64,000 nucleotides of DNA from Seminavis robusta (Eukaryota; Bacillariophyta; Bacillariophyceae; Naviculales; Naviculaceae): assembly GCA_903772945.1 (NCBI GenBank), contig CAICTM010000147.1, positions 1 through 64,000 of the forward strand, written 5' to 3'. Under the pieces are notes generated by a model. It worked only from the letters and a program-made list of their open reading frames with translations, was not told where the DNA came from and did no database searches. Position 1 is the stretch's first letter, and each line of letters opens with the position of its first letter. Shown here piece by piece: positions 20,901 to 31,048 of this stretch. The position numbers and the translations under genes were made by a program.

Positions 20901-22778
20901 ATGATGATGAAGTTCCAATCTTTTCTGTCATTGGTACCAGTACTATTACTACTACTACTATTATCTCTTGTAATAGGGGTATCCGGCTCCTATGTTGGCT
21001 TAACGGATGCGACAATCCACGAAGCCGTTCGATTGTGGACTTCCAATGATGCGCATAACTTGGAGACCATCCGCATGATCTATGGACCCATTCAGCATTG
21101 GAATGTCAGTACTGTCACCGACATGAGTGCACTCTTTACCAATGCCATTCACTTCAATACTCCACTCGATCAATGGAATGTGGCCAAAGTTACCACCATG
21201 GCGCACATGTTCCACGGCGCGTCCCATTTCAATCAAGACTTGAGTGCCTGGAATATGCAGTCCATACAAACCATACAAGGCATGTTTGCCAAGGCATCCA
21301 GTCTCACCATTGATACGCTCTGTTGGGACACTCTACCACACAACTTACAATTCGCACAAATGCAAGACATGTTCTGTGGAACCAATGGAGCCGCATTTGA
21401 TCCCTGTTGTCCCAACATGCCTTCGCATCAATACGATCATGCTTGTACGTGTACACAAACAGACATGTCTCCACCGACTTGTCACAGATTCTGTGCGGCA
21501 CATACACATTCTCCTTCCTTTACGCCATCCACCTTTCCAACCAACATGCCCACAACAACCATGCCCTCTTCTCAACCATCCATGGCACCTTCCATTACTC
21601 CATCTCAAATGCCCACAACAGCACCTTCCATGGCGCCCACCAGTACTCCATCTCAAATGCCAACAAAAGCACCTTCCATTACTCCATCCACTATTCCCAC
21701 TATAGCACCCACAACCATGACTCCATCCTCTCGTCCTTCCAGAAGTCCCACAAGGAACCCGTCTCAAATGCCAACCACCAGCACTGGATCATATCATCTA
21801 TCACTGGCTGGAACCAACAGACCCACTCCGTATCCTACTTCAAAACCACCCACTCCATATCCTACTTCATCAAAGCCAGTTACTCCATTGCCTACACCTA
21901 CACCTTCACCTACTTCTACTTCTTCTAGTCCATCCATTACACCATCATCTCAGGCACCATCATACGCTCCTACAAAGGCACTTAACTATACCACTGATCC
22001 ACAAATTACTCTTATTGGAAGAGATTACAACTTTACCAGAGCACCACAACCACCACTTGAACAAGAAGAAGAGGAGGAGGAGGAAATACTGACGGAAGAT
22101 GAATTATTCGGCAATACTAATAATAATGGCGGCATTAATGTCATTTCCATTCAACAAGAACCAGGAGCATCCTTGCCCGGTACTCTACGCACCAATGCAC
22201 ACTCCAGTCCACAACAAGCAGAGTGGGTCCCTTACGTCGTCGGAACTACCGTCGGGTTGGTCGTTGCCGCACTCTTATTGGCATTGGTCGTAAGACGACA
22301 ACGACGGCAGCACGAACAACTACGGTTGACCAGCAGCAAAGATGACGAATACGACAACGATTGCAATGAAGACGATTGGGATACCCTCCAACTCGACGTG
22401 GAAGAACAAGCCGTCCAAGAAATTCTCCAAAAACAACAGCAACAACAACAACGACGACCCATTGCCGATGCTCCCATTACCATTGAACAACGCATTCGGA
22501 CGAGTGGAGAAGAAGCCCTCGAATTGTCCTACTATGACGATGGTTCCTGGGAACAAGATTGGCAAGATGAAATTGTGTTGCGGCGCAACTCGACATCGTC
22601 GTCGTTTCGATTGGCAGCGGATGAAGTGGCCGTACGAGAAGTCATGCGGACCGAACAACAACAGCAACCTCCAAATCCAAACGATACCAGTGGAGATTCC
22701 TTTGTCATTACCCGTATTGTCGTGCACGATCGAGACAAACAGCAGGAACAGCAATTGCGACCGGGTCGACAAAGGTAG
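20901..22778 (+). CDS. DUF285 (BspA-like) type I surface protein, intronless, with mucin-like stalk
   Basis: This gene encodes 625 residues in one exon. The chosen Met begins a clear signal peptide (MMMKFQSFLSLV then an Leu run, residues 1-29); the frame is open 37 codons further upstream, but that would bury the signal. Only about four DUF285 repeats follow (about 60-150), fewer than in the other three family members. A Cys module has LCWDTL, FCGT, DPCC, ACTC and CHRFC (about 137-195). The stalk is a Pro/Ser/Thr-rich run of PSMAPS and PTTAPS units (about 200-360), likely O-glycosylated. One membrane helix lies at about 442-465. The cytoplasmic tail is rich in Asp and Gln and contains a duplicated helix-plus-polyGln motif. 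It lacks the intron found at the matching position in the other three. Confidence 0.85.
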   Translation: MMMKFQSFLSLVPVLLLLLLLSLVIGVSGSYVGLTDATIHEAVRLWTSNDAHNLETIRMIYGPIQHWNVSTVTDMSALFTNAIHFNTPLDQWNVAKVTTMAHMFHGASHFNQDLSAWNMQSIQTIQGMFAKASSLTIDTLCWDTLPHNLQFAQMQDMFCGTNGAAFDPCCPNMPSHQYDHACTCTQTDMSPPTCHRFCAAHTHSPSFTPSTFPTNMPTTTMPSSQPSMAPSITPSQMPTTAPSMAPTSTPSQMPTKAPSITPSTIPTIAPTTMTPSSRPSRSPTRNPSQMPTTSTGSYHLSLAGTNRPTPYPTSKPPTPYPTSSKPVTPLPTPTPSPTSTSSSPSITPSSQAPSYAPTKALNYTTDPQITLIGRDYNFTRAPQPPLEQEEEEEEEILTEDELFGNTNNNGGINVISIQQEPGASLPGTLRTNAHSSPQQAEWVPYVVGTTVGLVVAALLLALVVRRQRRQHEQLRLTSSKDDEYDNDCNEDDWDTLQLDVEEQAVQEILQKQQQQQQRRPIADAPITIEQRIRTSGEEALELSYYDDGSWEQDWQDEIVLRRNSTSSSFRLAADEVAVREVMRTEQQQQPPNPNDTSGDSFVITRIVVHDRDKQQEQQLRPGRQR

Positions 22779-23556
22779 CAAGTACCGTGCAGTACGTTAC
22801 GTGTGTACCGTACTGCCAATGAATGCGTGTGAAGATGTGATATTTGTTTGTTTTGTATGGCGGGCATCCAAGGTGGGAGAGCTCGATGAGGTGCACGGCA
22901 CGTGATTGCGAGGGTCGGAATGAATGAACTGAAGGATCACCTGTCGGCTTACTATTGTTATTATAAAGTTAGAAGTAAAGACTACGCGTTTTGGGACAAA
23001 GGTACTATAGTAGCTAGCTAGCTGGCCCGGGATCTGCTCAATCCATCCATTTTGATGTCCACGAAGACCACCTTTGTCTCTGTCTCAGCGTGCGCAGTGA
23101 CATCATATCATAGCAGTGTGATTCTTGGAGGTTGCATTGGCCGGCCCCAAATCGTCACTTTCAACGGTTGGGTAGCTACCATACCGCAGCAATATGTAAG
23201 ATGTTGCGTGGATCAAGAAATGTAGCCGTGCACACCGGGCTCTACCGGTAGCCAGATATCAAAGTCGACATCCATTGCCACGGATTGCAGAGACGGGTTA
23301 AGGCTGCTAGTAGAGGAATTACAACGTTGGCTGCTTCGACACCAGCTACTTCATGACAGGATAATCATTGCATCAATGGCAACTAGCTACCAGTAGATAC
23401 CAGGATGAAAACGACGAGGCTTTGACGATGACTGATCGGTACCTTGCACCAGGAAGCCAAATCAGCATTGTTTGGAACACTGGCGGGCATGACACGATAA
23501 TTAGCTAGATTATCTGTGTGGATGCATGACCATGGTTGCATTGTCCGTGTCACTAG
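22779..23556. other. Intergenic between convergent genes
   Basis: No gene is supported. It contains CTAG runs (about 23010-23025 and 23552-23568) and several TACCG/CGGTA words. Confidence 0.3.
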
Positions 23557-24270
23557 CTAGCTAGCTGCATTGTTTGTGTTTGTGCTGTTTGTTCCTCCAA
23601 AACTCCATAGTTTCTTGAGAATGAAATAATTGACAATGCCGGTCCATAAGAGCGTGATGAGCCACGCGACGTAATGTGGCAGCATGGCCATTCGTGTCAT
23701 GACAATGTTAAATATGGTGGACAGAACAATGATGATGGAATATCCGGCGTACATGCGTTTGAGTGAGTTCCAGTATCCACCCACGTAGTCTCCAAAGACG
23801 AGATATCGATGCGACGAATGTCGAAAGACAATAGATCCACCAAACCCCAATGCCCAACACAAACTGGGATCGTCAATGCCAAAACAGAAATGCAAGGCCA
23901 CATCGATGAAGAATTGAATGATATCGCAGAGACTCCCACTGATCATGTAGCACAGATACCGTGGTGGATGAATGCCCCCAATCGTCACGACTTCACAGGC
24001 AGGTTGGGTACCCAACAGCACTCGATTCAAACCCGTAACCAACGGTGGTGGTTGACTACCAGTACTGCTAGTAGTAGTGGCACTCGACTGCAGCCATTTT
24101 GGCGTTGGCAAGGATTCCAGCCGCGTAAAGACCGATGTGAGTGTCGCCATCCACACGGAAGGATGATTCTTGCTATTGCCATCTGTGGCACCTCCACTCT
24201 CTACATCCAGAGGAGATATGGACTCGGGTGCAGACCCTGATGTCTGCTGCTGTAAGGTTTGGCGTTGCAT
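23557..24270 (-). CDS. GtrA-like four-helix membrane protein
   Basis: This is a single-exon protein of 237 residues. The first 100 residues are Ser/Thr/Gln-rich and probably cytosolic. Four membrane helices follow (about 108-126, 130-150, 172-192 and 198-216). The GtrA pattern is visible as RYLCYMISGSLCDIIQFFID in helix 1, an Arg-containing loop ending HRYLVFGDYVGG after helix 2, and NYFILKKLWSFG after helix 4, which corresponds to the repeated N-F-x(3)-R/K-x-W-x-F signature of the family. GtrA-like proteins are thought to move lipid-linked sugars across membranes or to assist glycosyltransferases. Substrate and membrane are unknown here. It is divergent from the receptor-like gene starting at 24516. 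Confidence 0.7.
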   Translation of the reverse strand: MQRQTLQQQTSGSAPESISPLDVESGGATDGNSKNHPSVWMATLTSVFTRLESLPTPKWLQSSATTTSSTGSQPPPLVTGLNRVLLGTQPACEVVTIGGIHPPRYLCYMISGSLCDIIQFFIDVALHFCFGIDDPSLCWALGFGGSIVFRHSSHRYLVFGDYVGGYWNSLKRMYAGYSIIIVLSTIFNIVMTRMAMLPHYVAWLITLLWTGIVNYFILKKLWSFGGTNSTNTNNAAS

Positions 24271-24515
24271 GCTGTTATCGATACAGTACCGTACTATAGT
24301 AGCTGGCTGATGATGTTTGTCACTGCTATCGTTGGAGGGAGAAGAAACGGCCGACGATCCAAAGATGACAATAGAAACAGTGGTAAAACCTTGAACCCTA
24401 CTGTAGCATTGTGAAAGTCAGCCGCTCGAGCATGCAAAATGCATGCAGCAGAACACAACACAATCCTAAAAACCGAAGGATCCAATAGTGTACGTATATC
24501 CAATATAAGTTAACC
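24271..24515. promoter_or_regulatory. Compact divergent promoter between GtrA-like and glutamate-receptor-like genes
   Basis: Only 245 bp separate the two start codons, so both promoters must lie here or overlap the coding ends. A TACCGTACTATAGTAGC word occurs near 24289. No confirmed core element was found. Confidence 0.45.
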
Positions 24516-26441
24516 ATGAAGAAGGCAAACAAAGCAGTGCAGTTCTTGTTACTGGCCCTGATTGTCATTGTCAGTGGAGCCATGGCCCAACAAGCCCCTT
24601 CCATCAGCATTCCTCAATTCACAAAGGATACCACATTGAGCGCTCGACAAAACGTGTGTCAGCGCTACCAGCGATATGATCAAGGACAAGTCGAGTTGCG
24701 ACAAGCCTTGGATGGGATACAGTTGCATGTCGTCGTCATCCCTAACACCAGTTTCAAGTTGGATAATGCCAGCAAAATTGACTCGGTTAATCCCGGCTAC
24801 AACACTCTTGTTCTCGATGAATTGGCCAAGCGGGCAGGATTTACGTGGAGAGACAGCTTTGGAATCACTGACTTTCTTCCTCCAGATACCAACCGCACAT
24901 ATAGTGAACTCATTGACTGGGGAACAGATTACTATGATGTCTTTGTGGGAGGTTTCGACAAGACATTGACCAGACTGCAAATGGGAATCTCCTTTCAAGA
25001 AGGAATCTATGACAACTCATACATTCTGATTGGAGCAGCTACAGATGCGTCAAACACTGACTCATCCATCAATTTGTGGCAGTGGCTCGAGCCATTCCAG
25101 GCAGAAGTATGGATCTGCATTGTCGTCACTATTTTGGCGTCAGGTGTCTTGTACCAGATTCTGGATGTTCCCACACCCAAACAGACCAAACGAAATCACA
25201 AACGAAAGCCAACATTCAATGAGTTCCGCAAACAGCAGGGGAACAAGGGCTCTCCAAATAATACTGATCATGATGCCGCTGATGCCCTGTATGAAGGAGC
25301 CCATACCATGGGTGATGGGATATTTCTCTCAAGCCTTTTGTTCACACAACACTTTCAATTTGTACCCCGCACAGCCCCTTCCCGCTTATTTAGTGCATCC
25401 ATGGGGTTGTGGGCTCTCCTCATATCATCCAACTATACTGCCAACCTGGCAAGCTTTTTTGTAATCGAGAACACTCCGACCCTGACCATCCAGTCAGTGG
25501 AGGAAGCCATCCAAAATGGGATGCCCATCTGTATTTATGCAAACACTGCCAGTGCTGAGTTTGTGACATCCCAGTATCCACAAGGAATATTTGTGGAGGT
25601 TATAGACGAGCATAAAGAAATGTACCGTGCAATTCGCAATGGAGATTGTGCTGTAGGCGTGTCAGCTCGATCCACTTTTGATTTGTACCGAGATCAAACC
25701 AGTGCCAATCCATATTGTGATATGATCTGGGTTGGCAGAGCAATCAAACATGTTCCTGGTGGATTTTGCGTCAATGGTGATTCGGGCAAACTTTGTTCCA
25801 GTCTCATCAACAATGTGCTGAATTTGCACCTTGTGGAAATGGAGATTGATGGATTCCTGGAAGATGCCTGGAAGGAGCACACTTCCAAGAGTCATGATCA
25901 AAATTGTGTTGCCATGATGTCTTCTCAGACAGAAGAGGCTAGTGCAAGTCGTTCCTTGAAGGAAATGGCTGGAACTTTTCTTATTCATCTGGTGTTTGCG
26001 GTTGCTGCCATTCTATTGATGATTGTTACCCGTCTCTATGACAGGTACAAGCAAATGTCAGACGAATCGCGTCAGGAGCTTCGACTATCTGTGATGGGGA
26101 GCATGGTGGCAGGAGGAGTAAGACAACAAGAGGCGATGGGGGTCAATCAGGTTCCACAACCGCCAGAAAGCAGTCAGTTCGATAAGGAGTATGAGGAGGA
26201 TCAAAGTTCCAGTGTACACCATGTTACCTTTGCTACACAACGGGATGCTGCCATAGGAACTGATCAAACAGCCCATTTGGAAGATCGAATGGCAGGAATG
26301 GAAGCACGTCTCAAGAGTGGAATGGAAGCACGGTTCAAGAGCTTGGAAGACGACAACCGTGATATGGAGCACAAACTGGACACACTTGTTGAGCTGCTTC
26401 AGAAACAGCACCGGAACTTGCCTTCAACTTGGGATTTGTAG
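24516..26441 (+). CDS. Ionotropic glutamate receptor-like channel
   Basis: This is a single-exon protein of 641 residues. It has a signal peptide (1-25, ending SGAMAQ) and ligand-binding lobe S1 (about 55-190). Within S1, TLTRLQMGISFQEGIYD carries Arg153, at the place of the conserved Arg that binds the ligand alpha-carboxylate. Helix M1 is at about 198-216, followed by a Lys/Asn-rich loop with a pore-helix region (about 262-285). M3 carries SSNYTANLASFF (from about 304), the hallmark SYTANLAAF gate motif. Lobe S2 (about 315-480) is followed by helix M4 (about 487-508). The C-terminal cytoplasmic tail ends in a coiled-coil-like segment with two near-identical MEARLKS/MEARFKS units. There is no large amino-terminal domain, which resembles the simpler prokaryotic-style layout. 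It should form a tetrameric cation channel in the plasma membrane gated by an amino acid or similar ligand. Ligand and ion preference cannot be read from the sequence. Confidence 0.85.
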   Translation: MKKANKAVQFLLLALIVIVSGAMAQQAPSISIPQFTKDTTLSARQNVCQRYQRYDQGQVELRQALDGIQLHVVVIPNTSFKLDNASKIDSVNPGYNTLVLDELAKRAGFTWRDSFGITDFLPPDTNRTYSELIDWGTDYYDVFVGGFDKTLTRLQMGISFQEGIYDNSYILIGAATDASNTDSSINLWQWLEPFQAEVWICIVVTILASGVLYQILDVPTPKQTKRNHKRKPTFNEFRKQQGNKGSPNNTDHDAADALYEGAHTMGDGIFLSSLLFTQHFQFVPRTAPSRLFSASMGLWALLISSNYTANLASFFVIENTPTLTIQSVEEAIQNGMPICIYANTASAEFVTSQYPQGIFVEVIDEHKEMYRAIRNGDCAVGVSARSTFDLYRDQTSANPYCDMIWVGRAIKHVPGGFCVNGDSGKLCSSLINNVLNLHLVEMEIDGFLEDAWKEHTSKSHDQNCVAMMSSQTEEASASRSLKEMAGTFLIHLVFAVAAILLMIVTRLYDRYKQMSDESRQELRLSVMGSMVAGGVRQQEAMGVNQVPQPPESSQFDKEYEEDQSSSVHHVTFATQRDAAIGTDQTAHLEDRMAGMEARLKSGMEARFKSLEDDNRDMEHKLDTLVELLQKQHRNLPSTWDL

Positions 26442-29400
26442 ACACGGTGTCGCCTTTTGGAACTTCTTGGTGGAGACAGAGGAACGAGAAGAAAACTCAA
26501 CTTTCCAGAGCACCCAGGAGATTCATCGTTAACGTCGGAAACGAATCGAATCTGGCCAGCTACTCATGGGAGGGGATAGATTCAATAGATTCAATTCATT
26601 CGTCTTTGCTAGCTAGCTGGTCCAAAATTGTGCTTCCGGGCTCACCGCACACACGAAGACACAGCAGGGCTTCGTCTCGACCATGGCTGGGCTGTCATCC
26701 GCACAAAGAGTCCCGTTCCGACTTCTTTGCACTGTATTGCCGTAATTTTTGGTTTGAGACAGATTCGAGGGAACGTCAAACAGTACCGGTAGCCGAGCTT
26801 TGGGGCTGGCGGGTCCATGTTTGGTCTGGGAGATGGTTTTGAGGTGCTTGGGTCCAGCCCTTGGGCTGGGTTGGGCCTCGAGATGGTCTCTGCGTTTGGC
26901 CAGGAGTGGGCTCGGTAATCCTGGCGTTCATAGATGTGTTCAATGACGAATATGGTGTGCGGATAGACTAGTGGATCCTCGTTGGTGAATTCTCGAGGAT
27001 TGGTGGAGTCGAGTCGGTGCAGGTGATAGCTGTGGATTGGGACCATGGTTTGCCCGGGCGACCCTAGCTAGTGTTGGCACCTGGTTGTTGGTCCAGTTGT
27101 GGGACCAGGAACGACAAATGAGTAGACGCTTTAATGAACCCCGAGCGATGCCATTGCAACCTCGTACTACATGTATTATTGAATGGAGCAGCCTCAAGCA
27201 ACTAGGTAGTGTTAGTGAAGCTGCCCTGGTTTGCTTGTTGCTGCTCGGTAGAAGATAGCCACCGGAGTCAAGGTCGGTTCAGGGTTGTTTTGATTGGCCC
27301 ACGTAGCTGCCGGTGCGGTCAACCAGCCAGTTGATCGATCTGGTCCTTCAAAAAGTAACGCTGTTACGAGATCACGCCCATCGCTGCATCGATGTCTATC
27401 TATTGACTACGACACGATTATGTTCGTTTGGAAATGGAGACGACTAAAACTACGGTAAAAGAACCGCTTCGTAGGCGTTTCCAGCCAAGAGCGATGGATG
27501 GATGACGCAGAGGGGAATAAGAGCCCGGGCCACGCCACCGTTTTCTTTTGGGCGAAATCCCTGTTTCACGAACAACGAACAACGAGCGATGCGTGTTACG
27601 ATGTTTGTTGCTTGATGCATCTGACTATCGTATTCTGCTGTGACTTGAAACGGGCCGTTCGACTAAGCTCATCGATCCGTGCCTGCGTCGAACTCTGCTG
27701 TATGATCAGGAGCTATCTGTGGCGTGCATAGCGGCGAGCGACGAAGTCAGATGATGCAGCTCCGACAAAAGCGATTTTCTCTACTAGCCACGACTGTAGT
27801 ACGCTTTTCTAGGACGGGTAACGGCGAGACTTCGCTCGAGGCCACCGAGGCATCACATCCACAATATCAGGGCCATGGATCTGTGGACGACGGAGGAGCG
27901 AAGAATCGAGGACCGGGCAGACAAAACGGCCGAGCATACGCTGAGGGCGACCAGGAAGCCAACGAAAGTACGTTCTGCGAAGAATGATTCGATCAAATCG
28001 GAATGAGACTGCCTTCACTGATTGGGCGAACATTGTCCCTCAGCAATGGTGTTCACCCTCTACCACCGCATCTCCGCTGCCCAATTGCCAGAGCGCCGCC
28101 GCACCTACCTCAACGGTTTTCTCTTGTGGCGCAAACTCTACATTACGATATGCCACCGTCGCGTTTTGGAAGTGGTTACTCGCTTACTGTCTCTTCGTGG
28201 AACATGAAAAGCAATTGCCTCCAAGTCAACAGTTCTTTGCCCGGACGAAGCCAAACCCAGGAATGATGCCGTTGAGGCAACATTCCCCGGTTCCTTTCAA
28301 AACGATGGACCTTGCGGGCTCGGAGCATCAAGCAACTACAGCAGAGGTGAAGTCCAAGATGGCCCCGGAGTGCTCATGCAAGAAGATGCATGCAACAGAA
28401 AAGAAACGCAACAGAGGCAGCGCTCACGAAGTTTCCGGGGGCATGGAGACAACGAGGCATCGGTTGCTTCGTCCGTTGCAAAAGTTTTGTCTGCTTGAAC
28501 AATCCTCGGTCTACAGGCTGTGGCAACCATTCCCACATGGTCCGTAAACGTCACTTTTTCGGCCAACCTTTCATTGCTGGTACCAAAACTTAGAGTTTGG
28601 CGATTTCATGGAGCCACATCTAGCTATGATTGGCTTCTTTTCATGTGGTTCAAAATTCCCCGTACCGGTCCCGTACCGGTGCCAAAGGTTCAAAGAACTG
28701 TTCAAACCCTTCCTTCAACCAGCCAGGAAGCAATACCGGTACACAAGTTTGCTTGTCGAGTTATTGGCTGAGAAAGCTGCTGAGAATCACTCGAATGAGC
28801 TCTTGTTGCGTCTGTAAAAGGTACCAGTAACGGTGTCTTCATTTGAACTTGAAAGCCCCGGTCTTTGTCCCAGATTCTGTTGCTCATTTGCACTTATGCA
28901 ATTCGCACCTGCCAGCCTGGCTAGACAACCTCCCTCCTTGCTCTTGCTACCGGTACCAGACAAAACTGATGGAAAGAGCTATGTGGACGTCGCCAGCTCC
29001 CCTTGATTTTGTCGTTGGCGAATCTTTCATACTCAAAAATTCAGAGATCCCACCTCCCGCACCTGGACCTGTGGCGTTGGATCCAAACTCAACCCTGCAT
29101 GAGCTCCTGCGTGTGGGCTTCCAAAATTTACATCGGTATGCAGAAGGTGGCAAACCATCTTATATCTCTAATTCTACCTAGTACTGTACTGTTCGTTGTA
29201 TACCTAGTACACCTAGTTGTAGCAATAGTACTTTGCAGTGGTACATAAAGGGCCGTTGAAGGTGGTTTTGTGCCCCCCTTCATAATAAATCTATACTTCT
29301 ACTGCAGAGTACCAGTACCTATGCTATTTTAAAATAGCTATTAATAGTCGTCGCGATCGGCAAAGATTGACTGCTATGCTCCTTTATGTAAGATTAATGT

Positions 29401-31048
29401 GCCCAAGCAGATTGAAAGTGCTACGTGTCAAGAGGCCTAAAGTGTTAAATCCACTGTGTCTGGGAGGATTTTGGAGAGCAGGGAGCTGTTAAATCTGCTT
29501 CACACGAAGAGGGCTTTGTTTCAAAAGCAAAAAGAAGCCATGCTCCCAAAGAACCACTTCCGAGTTCTTTTAACACTCGTCAATTAATTTTTGTTGGTGA
29601 CGGTTGGCTCGTGACGCGACTAACTCGGAGAAGGCCATTGCAAGGAAATCAAGGAGAATCTTTCGTATGCTCCAACATCCTGCGTGTACGCCCGTACATG
29701 ATGTATGCACGGTATGGTACAAGGCAAATCCATTTATTTGGCCTGACTACTGGAGTACCACTGAGGATTCTACAGTCAACGACAGTCACTGAGTCAGCCC
29801 CATAATCCTCGTTTGTTTCTTGTGTTATGTACCACAGTTGTGACACATCGCGAGTGGTTCCTTGTGAAGAACCAGTGGTTTTTTTTAGTGGTTGTAGCGT
29901 TGTAGCAACTCCCACAGAGGTCTCTTGCCGGGGTTGAGACGCCAGTGAATGGCCCAATACATGTAAGCTGAGTCCTGGGATGCGCCAGGATTAGTGCCCT
30001 CCATCAGGCTCCACCATGACTCAGTTCGGATGGTCTTGAACACTCCAATTACGACTGTAGCTTGCGCCGCGAACAAGCAAGTGTCCACGAACTATTTCGA
30101 TGGCACTTGGGGCTTATATGTAGATCAATGTTTTCTTTCTGAGTCATTGGTTGGTTCATGGTCATATTGTTATGTCCTGTGGCCAAGTCTTCTTCGACAG
30201 AAGCCAAATGTTTAGAATGTAAAACGTACTTCTGGAAGATGGCGCATCGTATAATCCAGGATGGCATCTTAAATTGACTTATGAACTACTTATTAACCTT
30301 GTGTACACTACTTAAGCTCGGTTGGATCCCATCTAATCCCGGGCAGTACCGTTCAATACCGATAGTCTTGAAATTTTGAAGTAGTATAAGTAATGTACAT
30401 GATGCAGAAGAATGAACGGCTTTTACGATCATAACAATCATGGTACGGCAAGAGAACGGTTCATACAGGAAATATAGTGATCATTGTCGCGTGAATGTCC
30501 AGGTCACTTGTTTGGTTGAAATTTTGACCCAAGTAGCGTGTGTAGGAATGTATTAATTGAACGGTTGCCGTTGGAAAAGTAATATCGAGAGGTTGGCCAC
30601 CATAATAACTGGCGATTGAGACGATTTCGGTCACTGTGAGATTTATCAGTAGAATTAGCGCACCTCTACTGGTAAAGCTACTGGTAATCATCAGTCATCA
30701 GTAGCACTGTACAGTATGCAAATTATTATTAGTAGGGTGGTCAACAAAGTTTACAGAATCTGGTGGACTGTGCGGATGGAACAGAGTAGTAGAGAGTAGA
30801 GTGGGTTTATGGATGCCACCAGCAAGAAGAAAAGGTCGGGCTTTTTGAACAACGAACAACAGTTATAAGAAGGCAACGCAACAACAGCCAGCCAAAGCCT
30901 AGCTGAGGAAGTTAGACTACACTACACTTGACCTGTTGGCTTTTAGTTTGCTTGTGGTACCATCATCTATCACACCAAACAAACAAAGATACAATCCCAT
31001 CTCTATCCATCTCAACTACTAGACTACAGTAGCTAAAAGCAAGCCAAG
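26442..31048. other. Long intergenic region, no confident gene
   Basis: These 4.6 kb lie between two plus-strand genes. Several open frames exist (27498-27731, 27984-28547 and 28843-29181), but they overlap one another in different frames and show no recognisable domain. The 28969-29181 part has plausible coding composition and could be an exon or remnant. There are TACCGGT/ACCGGT palindromic words (28660-28680, 28731-28742 and 28950) and scattered CTAG words. The last 200 bp should contain the promoter and 5' UTR of the giant gene that starts at 31049. Confidence 0.35.

Noticed and set aside
27984-28547. 187-codon frame between the receptor gene and the giant gene
   Set aside because: It has no domain, overlaps two other open frames in different phases, and has uneven composition; it is kept only as a note in the intergenic entry.
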